Source: Candidatus Promineifilum breve (GTDB lineage: Bacteria; Chloroflexota; Anaerolineae; Promineifilales; Promineifilaceae). From it: DNA of 64,000 bases. The notes below the pieces were generated by a model. It made no database searches. It was given only the letters and a program-made list of their open reading frames with translations, and was not told the origin of the DNA. Position 1 is the stretch's first letter. Every line of letters begins with the position of its first letter. The stretch covers positions 682,001 to 746,000 of the forward strand of contig NZ_LN890656.1 in assembly GCF_900066015.1 (NCBI RefSeq). Direction: 5' to 3'. The position numbers were made by a program, and so were the translations under genes. Below, in pieces: positions 49,873 to 56,842 of the stretch.

Positions 49873-50751
49873 ATGACGACCACCGTAACCGAAACACCCG
49901 TCCCGTTGGCCGCGGGCGAACGACCCTGGTCGCGCCCGCTGAAGGCGCTCATCTCCTATGGCATCCTCTTCCTGCTGGCGGCGATGTTCATCTATCCCTT
50001 CCTGCTGGCGATCAGCACCAGCTTCAAGACGCTGCCGGAGATCAACGCCAACCCGGTCGGCCTCATCCCCCAGACGTTCACGCTGGAGGGGTATCAACGC
50101 TTGTTCACCTTCGACGTCGGCCGCTGGACGATCAACAGCGCTTTCGTGGCCGCCGCCATCACCCTGGGCAATGTGCTGTTTGCCAGCCTGGCCGGCTACG
50201 CCCTGGCGCGCATCCCCTTCCCCGGCAGCCGCCTCACCTTTCTGGCGATTCTGGGCACGATGATGATCCCCGGCATCGTCCTGATCATCCCCATGTTCAT
50301 TGTGTTGAAGACGCTGGGCATGATCAACAGCTACTCCGGCCTGATCGTGCCCAAGCTGACGGCCGCCTTCGGCATCTTTTTGATGAAGCAGTTCTTCGAA
50401 TCGGTGCCCAAAGAGCTGGAAGAAGCGGCGCGCATGGACGGCGCGACGGCTTTCCAGACCTTCTTCCGCGTGGTGCTGCCCACGGCCCGCCCGGCGCTGG
50501 TGGCGCTGATCATTTTCAGCTTCCAGGGCGCCTGGAACGACTTCATGCACCCGTTGATCGTGGTGACGACGGCCGAAAACCTGTGGACGCTGCCGCTGGG
50601 GCTGGCCCTGCTGCGCGGCGGCATGGGCCAGAACTTGCTGTGGAATTCGCTGCTGGCCGGGTCGATGCTGACCACCGTTCCGATGGCGATTATCTTTTTT
50701 ATCTTTCAGCGGTATTTTATTGAGGGGATCAGCTATAGCGGTATAAAGTAG
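49873..50751 (+). CDS. Sugar ABC transporter permease 2 (MalG-like)
   Basis: A 292-residue permease with six helices and the EAA loop [23 protein letters not shown]. The N-terminal [19 protein letters not shown] and C-terminal [20 protein letters not shown] match MalG-class proteins. AGGAGGAGCACC precedes the ATG, 10 nt after the stop of permease 1. Together with the upstream protein it should form the channel of a disaccharide importer. Confidence 0.94.
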   Translation: MTTTVTETPVPLAAGERPWSRPLKALISYGILFLLAAMFIYPFLLAISTSFKTLPEINANPVGLIPQTFTLEGYQRLFTFDVGRWTINSAFVAAAITLGNVLFASLAGYALARIPFPGSRLTFLAILGTMMIPGIVLIIPMFIVLKTLGMINSYSGLIVPKLTAAFGIFLMKQFFESVPKELEEAARMDGATAFQTFFRVVLPTARPALVALIIFSFQGAWNDFMHPLIVVTTAENLWTLPLGLALLRGGMGQNLLWNSLLAGSMLTTVPMAIIFFIFQRYFIEGISYSGIK

Positions 50752-50902
50752 GGTGATCTTCCAGATCACCCTCAGGGTTGAACTGGAAGTTCAACCTACG
50801 TAGGGGTGATCTTCCAGATCACCCCCCAGAGTTGAACTGGAAGTTCAACCTACGTAGGGGTGATCTTCCAGATCACCCCCCCAGTTGAACTGGAAGTTCA
50901 AC
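50752..50902. repeat. Three 54-bp units each with two different 19-bp hairpins
   Basis: GGTGATCT-TCC-AGATCACC at 50752, 50805 and 50859 alternates with GTTGAACT-GGA-AGTTCAAC at 50777, 50831 and 50884. Spacers carry CTACGTAGGG. The last CCTACGTG supplies the GTG start of the following gene. Confidence 0.95.
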
Positions 50903-50906
50903 CTAC

Positions 50907-51530
50907 GTGAAACCTTTCGCCATTCTTACGTTCGCCACCCGCCGCGCCTGGGACGAGTGGATCTCGGTCATCCTGATCAGCGCCCTGTGGCTGGTGGCCC
51001 AGGTGCTCATCCTGCCCGGCCCGCCGGCCACGGCGGCCGTGTTCGCCATGGCCCGCCACACCTATGACGGCCGCTACTGGAACGCGGGCAACGTCTGGTC
51101 TGAGTTCAAGGCGCTCTTCATCCCGGCCTGGAAATGGGCGCTGCCCAACGTGTTCGTCATCGGGCTGGCCCTCTATAACCTGTCCACGTTCTGGCGCGTG
51201 CCCGGCGCGGCCTGGGGCGGGCTGCGCGTGGTGTGGCTGGTGGGGCTGGTGGTCTGGCTGGGGCTGAATTTGTTCTATTGGCCGTTCTATCTGGCGGCCG
51301 AGGATCGCTCGCTGCGCAATACCTACGCCAATGTGGGCCGCTTCTGGCTGCTGCACCCGGCGACGGCGTTGGTGCTGTTCGTCGTCTGCCTGGTGATAGG
51401 TGTGATCGCCCTGCCCTTCGCCTTGCCCATTGTGCTGGGGGTGGTGTTCTGGATCGCGCTGGTGGCCGAGACGGCTGTGCGTCGTAGTTTGGAAGAGTTG
51501 GCTACGGATTCTCACGGACAAAACAGATAA
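50907..51530 (+). CDS. YesL-like (DUF624) membrane protein
   Basis: A 207-residue membrane protein with about five helices: FAILTFATRRAWDEWISVILISALWLVAQ, LPGPPATAAVFAMARHTYDG, and a C-terminal pair. The GPPATAA motif and N-terminal pattern are those of YesL/DUF624 proteins, which usually lie beside carbohydrate ABC transporters, as here. The GTG start lies in the last bases of a repeat unit and lacks a ribosome site. The final ELATDSHGQNR is encoded by another repeat. Function unknown. Confidence 0.82.
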   Translation: MKPFAILTFATRRAWDEWISVILISALWLVAQVLILPGPPATAAVFAMARHTYDGRYWNAGNVWSEFKALFIPAWKWALPNVFVIGLALYNLSTFWRVPGAAWGGLRVVWLVGLVVWLGLNLFYWPFYLAAEDRSLRNTYANVGRFWLLHPATALVLFVVCLVIGVIALPFALPIVLGVVFWIALVAETAVRRSLEELATDSHGQNR

Positions 51531-51605
51531 GAATTGGCTACTGATTCTCACGGACAAAACGGATAATAAATCCGTTTCTTCCGTCTAAATCAGTAGCCAA
51601 TTCTT
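51500..51605. repeat. GGCTACGGATTCTCACGG inverted array
   Basis: Two forward words GGCTAC(G/T)GATTCTCACGG, then reverse ATCCGTTTCTTCCGTCTAAA and CAGTAGCC. It overlaps the end of the YesL-like gene. Confidence 0.9.
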
Positions 51606-51607
51606 CC

Positions 51608-52249
51608 TTATGGATAGCTACCCGGGATGAGGGATAGCGGGTCGATATTGCCCCCCACCCGCTTGTCAAACACATTCAAATGCGTGTGATAGCCGCAATC
51701 CCGCCCGGCGCACAGGTTGCCGGCCCAGTCCAGCGTGTAGCCGATATTGCTCTCCGTGCCGATGGGCTGCCCGGCGCGTACCTTGTCGCCCACCACCAAT
51801 GAGTAGCGGCCGTGCAGATAGAGCACGATGAAGTTGTCGTTCTCGATCTGGATGTAGGTGTTGCCCCACTGGTCATAGCCGGTGCTGGTCACAATGCCGT
51901 TGATGATCGACTTGATCGTCGCCCCGTTGCCGGCGGCGATGTCGATCGCCAGATGGCCGTAGGATTGACCGTGGACGCCCTGGGTCAGGAAGTAGTTGTC
52001 ATAGGGCACGGCGATCTCCAGATGATAGGCCGGGTCGCTCTCCGGGCCGCCGGGCGGGGGCGTGATGGCCGGCACATCGCCCGGCAAGGGGGTCATATTC
52101 GCCACCGGCGTGCCCAATTCGTTCTTGGGGGCCAGTTCCGGCGTGCCCTCGCCCGCCCAGCCGCGCACGATGTTGGCCGCGAACAGCAGCAACAACGCCG
52201 CGCCTACCAATGTCATCGCATCGATCCGAATTCGCATCGTATCATCCAT
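51608..52249 (-). CDS. M23-family peptidase
   Basis: A 213-residue protein with one N-terminal membrane or signal segment (MTLVGAALLLLFAANIV), a short Pro linker and a LytM/M23 domain. The domain shows GHLAIDIAAGNGATIKSIINGIV (metal His and Asp), IVLYLHGRYSLVVGDKVRAGQPIG and DCGYHTHLNVF (HxH). Such proteins cut peptide crosslinks of cell walls. Start ATG at 52249 is used; an alternative ATG is four codons inside. TATAAT on the minus strand near 52284 is the likely -10. Confidence 0.85.
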   Translation of the reverse strand: MDDTMRIRIDAMTLVGAALLLLFAANIVRGWAGEGTPELAPKNELGTPVANMTPLPGDVPAITPPPGGPESDPAYHLEIAVPYDNYFLTQGVHGQSYGHLAIDIAAGNGATIKSIINGIVTSTGYDQWGNTYIQIENDNFIVLYLHGRYSLVVGDKVRAGQPIGTESNIGYTLDWAGNLCAGRDCGYHTHLNVFDKRVGGNIDPLSLIPGSYP

Positions 52250-52344
52250 GCCGGCCGGAGGTCGATTCGGCCGCAAATTCCCTTATTATAGAACATCTGT
52301 GCGAATGCGCAATCGCTAATAATACTCGTTTACTCGCGCCTTTC

Positions 52345-52480
52345 AGAAGGGACACAGAGATCACGGAGGGTCACAGAGGGCACGGAGACGATCCCAATGC
52401 TTATCTCTGTGAATCTCTGTGAAGCTCTGTGTCCCTCTGTGTCCCTCTGTGTCCCTCTGTGTCCTCTGTGTAATCTGCCA
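52345..52480. repeat. ACAGAG / CTCTGTG word array
   Basis: GGACACAGAGATCACGGAGG forward, then CTCTGTGAATCTCTGTGAAG and GTCCCTCTGTGTCCCTCTGT words. The 302-bp gap 52277-52578 holds the M23 gene promoter, this array and the next gene's ribosome site. Confidence 0.9.
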
Positions 52481-52578
52481 ACTACCGCCCCCTGATATGC
52501 TTGTGCCCCTGTCCCTACTCGGCTAAAATTCGATCAACTACTTTCCGCGTCCTTTTCCCAATTATCCAGGAGTCAGCC

Positions 52579-52941
52579 ATGTTGCGACGCACTCACCAAT
52601 ACACCGACAGCATCGACCTGCTGCGCTCGAAAGGCCTGAAGCGCATGGCCGATGTCTACACCCGCGACGGCGAACGCATCGGGGGCACGCTGCGCTTTAT
52701 CCACCGCCCGGTCGAAGACGTCAACCCCGATTTGCGCCTCTACCGATCCTATCTGATCGTGCAGAGCATCTTGCTGGGCGGCCCGGCCTACATCCCCACC
52801 GTCTACGTGGCCGATTACAACCCGGCCACCAACCGGGTCGATCTGTCGGCCAACTTCGACACGCTGGAAGACGAGACCTGGAACCGCGAGCCGGACTTCG
52901 CCGCCCGCGGCCTGGGCGTCTACGAAGAACTACCTGAGTAA
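52579..52941 (+). CDS. Hypothetical protein, 120 aa
   Basis: A 120-residue soluble, slightly acidic protein: MLRRTHQYTDSIDLLRSKG, RMADVYTRDGERIGGTLRFIHRP, YRSYLIVQSILLGGPAYIPTVYV and FDTLEDETWNREPDF. I do not recognise a family. The GERIGGTLRFI stretch looks like a small beta-barrel (PRC-like) pattern, which is a guess. CAGGAGTCAGCC before the ATG is a good ribosome site, and codon use matches the neighbours, so it is a real gene. Confidence 0.7.
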   Translation: MLRRTHQYTDSIDLLRSKGLKRMADVYTRDGERIGGTLRFIHRPVEDVNPDLRLYRSYLIVQSILLGGPAYIPTVYVADYNPATNRVDLSANFDTLEDETWNREPDFAARGLGVYEELPE

Positions 52942-52944
52942 GAA

Positions 52945-53095
52945 AGAGAATCCACAGATTTCACAGATTTCACAGATTTAAGGTAGTGAACAGTGGACAG
53001 TGGGGAGTGGACAGTGGGGAGTGGACAGTGGGCAGTCTGCCCACTGTCCACTCCTTCCAAATCTGTGGAATCTGTGAAATCTGTGGATTCTCTTC
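52945..53095. repeat. Nested inverted repeat (CACAGATTT outside, CAGTGGGGAGTGGA inside)
   Basis: GAATCCACAGATTTCACAGA on the left and TCTGTGAAATCTGTGGATTC on the right. Inside, GAACAGTGGACAGTGGGGAG faces CTGCCCACTGTCCACTC. Same plan as 21404-21530. It ends 13 nt before the next ATG. Confidence 0.93.
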
Positions 53096-53108
53096 ACGAG
53101 GTCTTACC

Positions 53109-53990
53109 ATGAAGATAGGCTTACAACTCCCCTGGTTCAACTGGCCCGGCGGCGACGCGGTTATCGGCCCCCGGCTGGCCGAGATCGGCCGCGCCGCCGA
53201 CGAGGCCGGCTTCGCCAGCATCTGGGTCATGGATCACTTCTACCAGATGGAAATGGCCGGCGGGCCGGACGAGCCGATGCTGGAGGGGTATAGCGCCCTC
53301 AGCTATCTAGCCGCGGTCACTACCCGGCCGCGGCTGGGCACGCTGGTCACCGGCGTCATCTACCGCCACCCCGGCTTGCTGATCAAGGCCGCGACCACCC
53401 TCGACGTATTGTCCGGCGGCCGGGCCTACCTCGGTCTGGGCGCGGGCTGGTATGAGCGCGAGGCGCGCGGCCTGGGCTTTCCCTTCCCGCCCACCAAAGA
53501 GCGCTTCGCCATGCTGGAGGAGATGCTACAACTGGCCCACCACATGTGGGCCGGGCGGCGCGAGCCGTTCACCTCGGCCCACTACCAGTTGGCCGAGCCA
53601 ATCGTCAACCCCATGCCCCTCAGCCGGCCCCACCCGCCGATTATGATCGGCGGCATGGGCGAGCGCAAGACGCTGCGGCTGGTGGCCCAATACGCCGACG
53701 CCTGCAACCTGTTCGCCCGCGCCGGCGTCGACACGCTGCGGCAGAAGCTCGACGTGCTGCGCGCCCATTGCGACGACCTGGGCCGCGACTACGACGCCAT
53801 CGAAAAGACGACCCTCGACTCGGTTAACCTGGCCCCCGGCGCTCAGACGGCGGCCGACGTCATCGCCAAATGCCGCGAGCTGGCCGCGCTGGGCGTCAGC
53901 CACGCCATCTTCAACATGCCCAATGCCCAGGACATCGCCCCGCTGGAGACGTTCGGCCGGGAGATCATCCCCGCCGTCGCCGAGTTCTAA
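53109..53990 (+). CDS. LLM-class F420-dependent oxidoreductase
   Basis: A 293-residue TIM-barrel flavin/F420 protein of the luciferase-like family: MKIGLQLPWFNWPGGD, FASIWVMDHFYQM, LGTLVTGVIYRHPGLLIKAATTLDVLSGGRAYLGLGAGW, PPIMIGGMGERKTLRLVAQYAD, and CRELAALGVSHAIFN. The LGLGAGWYERE motif and LVTG segment fit F420-dependent members. The substrate is unknown. Start MKIGLQLPW is typical. Confidence 0.9.
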   Translation: MKIGLQLPWFNWPGGDAVIGPRLAEIGRAADEAGFASIWVMDHFYQMEMAGGPDEPMLEGYSALSYLAAVTTRPRLGTLVTGVIYRHPGLLIKAATTLDVLSGGRAYLGLGAGWYEREARGLGFPFPPTKERFAMLEEMLQLAHHMWAGRREPFTSAHYQLAEPIVNPMPLSRPHPPIMIGGMGERKTLRLVAQYADACNLFARAGVDTLRQKLDVLRAHCDDLGRDYDAIEKTTLDSVNLAPGAQTAADVIAKCRELAALGVSHAIFNMPNAQDIAPLETFGREIIPAVAEF

Positions 53991-53999
53991 GAAGGAATG

Positions 54000-54095
54000 A
54001 TTTAACCACGGATTGACACGGATTTAACGGATGAAGACGGATTTTTCTTGATCCGTGAAAATCCGTGGAATCCGTGAAAATCCGTGGTTAAATCA
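54000..54095. repeat. CACGGATTTAACGG inverted array
   Basis: TTTAACCACGGATTGACACG facing CCGTGAAAATCCGTGGTTAA, with a centre GGATTTTTCTTGATCC. It lies between convergent genes, and the right arm includes the VOC gene stop. Confidence 0.9.
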
Positions 54096-54686
54096 TTTTT
54101 CTTTGCCATAAGGATCGCGCGGCCCGCGGTCGGCCGACAGCGAGCGCGTTCCCCGTTCCGTCAAGACCTCGATCGCATCGGCCACGTGGACATCGCTGAT
54201 GTGGTGATCGCCCCGCGCCGTGCGCAACAGGTGGGCCTCCAGCAGCACCTCGGCATGGCTCGATCCCGCCGGCGGCTCGAACTTGTAGTTCGCCAGCTCG
54301 ATGAGAAAGCCCAACGGATCGCGGAAGTAGAACGAGTACATAAAGCCCCGGTCGACCTCGCCGCTGTGGCTGATGCCGCGCTCGTCCAGCCGCTCCCGAA
54401 TCTGGGTATAGACCGCCCGCGACACGGTGAAGGCGATGTGGTGTACCGCGCCGATGACCTCCGGCGTCGGCCGATCGCGCGGCTTGCGATCCTCACGGGT
54501 GAAAACGGTGATCAGGCGGCCGTCGCCGGGGTCGAAGTAAAGGTGATTGTCATCCGGCACATCCAGATTGGGCTGCTCAAAGACGAACGGCATCCCCAGC
54601 ACCCCTTCCCAGAAATCAATCGACGTCTGCCGGTCGGCGCCGATCAGGGTGATGTGGTGGACGCCCTGCGTTTGCAATTTTTTCAT
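54093..54686 (-). CDS. VOC-family (glyoxalase/ring-cleaving dioxygenase-like) protein
   Basis: A 197-residue protein with two vicinal-oxygen-chelate motifs: GVHHITLIGADRQTSIDFWEGVLGMPFVF and AVHHIAFTVSRAVYTQIRERLDERG, with His residues and YSFYFRDPLGFLIELANYKF (Glu) as metal ligands. It resembles the smaller dioxygenase-like VOC enzymes, with no substrate clue nearby. TATAAT upstream and AAGGAGTGACCG before the ATG make a complete expression signal. Confidence 0.87.
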   Translation of the reverse strand: MKKLQTQGVHHITLIGADRQTSIDFWEGVLGMPFVFEQPNLDVPDDNHLYFDPGDGRLITVFTREDRKPRDRPTPEVIGAVHHIAFTVSRAVYTQIRERLDERGISHSGEVDRGFMYSFYFRDPLGFLIELANYKFEPPAGSSHAEVLLEAHLLRTARGDHHISDVHVADAIEVLTERGTRSLSADRGPRDPYGKEK

Positions 54687-54754
54687 CGGTCACTCCTTGG
54701 TATGAGATGCGCTTTATTATAGGGGAAAGGTCTGTTTTTTCTGAGTTGGAAGAT

Positions 54755-54895
54755 AACACGGAGAGCACAGAGGAACACAGAGTTACACAGAGAGAAAGCA
54801 TATCCCTCTGCCCGGCTCTGTGGCCCTCTTTGTTTCTCTGTGACCTCTGTGTAACATCTTATTGGAAGGATGACACAGAGAGCACCAAGGAGAAT
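54755..54895. repeat. ACACGGAGAGCACAGAGG / CTCTGTG array
   Basis: Forward ACACGGAGAGCACAGAGGAA and ACACAGAGAG words, then reverse CTCTGTGGCC and CTCTGTGACCTCTGTG. It lies upstream of the first histidine kinase. Confidence 0.88.
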
Positions 54896-54909
54896 ACGAC
54901 ATTTGGCCC

Positions 54910-54938
54910 TTGGTTCGCCCCCCCGCGTCGTTTACAAT
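54910..54938 (+). promoter_or_regulatory. Putative promoter of histidine kinase 1
   Basis: TTGGTT (54910-54915), 17-bp spacer, TACAAT (54933-54938). The leader contains an inverted repeat AATCAGA-N12-TCTGATT. Confidence 0.45.
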
Positions 54939-54975
54939 ACCCCCTAATCAGACCTGTTGCTCCATCTGATTCCCT

Positions 54976-56766
54976 ATGCAAACCGGCGTACTGACTCCCG
55001 ATACCTTATTCTTCCGCGTCTTCCACGACAGCCCGGTGGGCATGGTCATCACGACCGTCACCGAAGGGCGCTACGTCGAGGTCAATGCCGCCTATGCCCG
55101 CCTCCTGGGTTACACCGTGGCCGAGCTAAACGATCAGTCGCTGGCCCTCATGGGGCTGGAACACGAGGAAGAGCGCAACATGGTGCTGGAGGTCTTGCGC
55201 CGCGTGGGCAAGCTGGGCAACGTGCCCCTGACGCTGCGCACCCGCGCCGAGGAGCCGCGCACCTGCATCGCCTCGGTCCAGGTGGAAGAGATCGACGGCC
55301 AACCTTATTTGCTCTTCATCGTCCAGGACATCACCGAACAGGAACAGGCACAGGCCGCCTTGCGTTCGTCGGAACAGCGCTTTCGTCTCTTTTTCCAAAG
55401 CGTGCCCCTGCCCCTGCTGGTCATCGACGACGCCGGCGGGGCCATCCTCGACGTCAACGCCGCCGCCTGCCTGACCTATGGCTACGAGCGCGACGAGTTT
55501 CTGACTCTGAAATGGGCCGATTTGCCGGCGGCGAGCGCCAAGCCCGTCCCGCCGCGCCCCGGCGGCAACGGCCAGGCCCCCACCCAGCCGGCCGCCGGTC
55601 AGCCGACCGCCACCCGCCACCGGCTGAAAGACGGCGGCATCATCGACGTCGATCTGCTGACCTACTCCTTCCTGCTCGACGACCGGCCGGCCACGCTGAC
55701 CATCGTCGAGGACGTGACCGAGCAGCGGGCCAACGAGACGAACCTGCGCCACAGCGAGGAGCGACTGCGCATCATCGCCGAGGTCGCCACCGATGCCATC
55801 TGGGAGCGGGACATGGCGACCGATGAGGTCATCTGGAGTTCCGGTCTGGCGTCGATGTTCGGCTACACCAACAGCGCCGACGAGAACCACAACGACTGGT
55901 GGATCAACCACGTCCATCCCGACGACCGGCCGGCCATCAACGCGGCGGTCGAGGCCGCCCTCGCTTCCGACGCGGCCCATTGGGCGGGCGAGTATCGCTT
56001 TCGGCGGGCCGACGGCCGCTATGCCAACGTCCTCGACCGCGCCTTCATCATCCGCGACAGCGACGGCCGGCCGGTGCGCTTCATCGGGGCCATGGTCGAC
56101 ATCACCGAGCAGTTCCATCTGGCCGAGGCCGCGGCCCAGGCGGCGCTGGAGGAGCGGCAACGGCTGGCCCGCGACCTCCACGACTCCGTGTCCCAATCCC
56201 TCTACAGCATCAGTCTCATGGCCGAAGCCGCCCGCCGCCGGGCCGACTCCGACGACCAGGCGCTGGTGCCGGAGTTCATCCACCGCCTCGGCGAGCTATC
56301 GCAACAGGCGCTGCGCCAATTGCGGCTGCTGGTCTATGAATTACGGCCGGGGGTGCTGGCCCAGGAAGGGCTGGCCGGCGCGCTCCGCCACCGGTTGGAG
56401 GCCGTGGAGCGCCGCGCCGGACTACAGGCGCGCCTCATCGACGAGAGCACCGCCCGCGTGCCGCTGCCGCTGAAGGGCAAGGTCTTCCACGTGGCCCAGG
56501 AAGTGTTGAACCACTCGCTGAAATTCGCCGCGGCCCACGCCGTCCTGGTCAATCTGCGGACGACCGAGGCCGAGATCCACATGCAATTCCGCGACGACGG
56601 CACGAGCGACGACCGCCACACACCCGAGGCCCAGGACAGTCTGGAGGTGATCCGCCGCCACGTGGCCGAACTCGGCGGCGAGCTGACGCCGGCGACCACG
56701 GCCAACGGGGCCGTGCTGAGCATCCGCATCCCCATGACCGGGGAATCGGCCGCCGACCCATCCTGA
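54976..56766 (+). CDS. PAS sensor histidine kinase 1 (degenerate ATPase domain)
   Basis: A 596-residue soluble sensor kinase. PAS domains begin near residues 8 (FHDSPVGMVITTVTEGRYVEV), 133 (FRLFFQSVPLPLLVIDD) and 256 (LRIIAEVATDAIWERDMAT, with PAC block). The dimerisation/phosphoacceptor helix is of HisKA_3 type: ERQRLARDLHDSVSQSLYSISLMAEA. The ATPase domain keeps an N-box-like QEVLNHSLKF but has FRDDGTSDDRHTPEAQDSL where the G1/G2 boxes (DxGxG, GLGL) should be. ATP binding may therefore be lost or altered. It is a paralogue of the next gene, with no membrane segment. Confidence 0.86.
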   Translation: MQTGVLTPDTLFFRVFHDSPVGMVITTVTEGRYVEVNAAYARLLGYTVAELNDQSLALMGLEHEEERNMVLEVLRRVGKLGNVPLTLRTRAEEPRTCIASVQVEEIDGQPYLLFIVQDITEQEQAQAALRSSEQRFRLFFQSVPLPLLVIDDAGGAILDVNAAACLTYGYERDEFLTLKWADLPAASAKPVPPRPGGNGQAPTQPAAGQPTATRHRLKDGGIIDVDLLTYSFLLDDRPATLTIVEDVTEQRANETNLRHSEERLRIIAEVATDAIWERDMATDEVIWSSGLASMFGYTNSADENHNDWWINHVHPDDRPAINAAVEAALASDAAHWAGEYRFRRADGRYANVLDRAFIIRDSDGRPVRFIGAMVDITEQFHLAEAAAQAALEERQRLARDLHDSVSQSLYSISLMAEAARRRADSDDQALVPEFIHRLGELSQQALRQLRLLVYELRPGVLAQEGLAGALRHRLEAVERRAGLQARLIDESTARVPLPLKGKVFHVAQEVLNHSLKFAAAHAVLVNLRTTEAEIHMQFRDDGTSDDRHTPEAQDSLEVIRRHVAELGGELTPATTANGAVLSIRIPMTGESAADPS

Positions 56767-56793
56767 CAGATCTACAACCCATAAAACTCTCCT

Positions 56794-56821
56794 TTGAATA
56801 TGAATTTCAAGGCGTTATAAT
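56794..56821 (+). promoter_or_regulatory. Putative promoter of histidine kinase 2
   Basis: TTGAAT (56794-56799), 16-bp spacer, TATAAT (56816-56821), 22 nt before the TTG start. It gives kinase 2 expression separate from kinase 1. Confidence 0.5.
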
Positions 56822-56842
56822 CTTGCCCCACAGGATATAACG

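Noticed and set aside
54957-55826. A plus-strand frame overlapping kinase 1 in another frame
   Set aside because: Arg/Gly/His-rich product typical of a shifted frame; the PAS and HisKA motifs are in the other frame.
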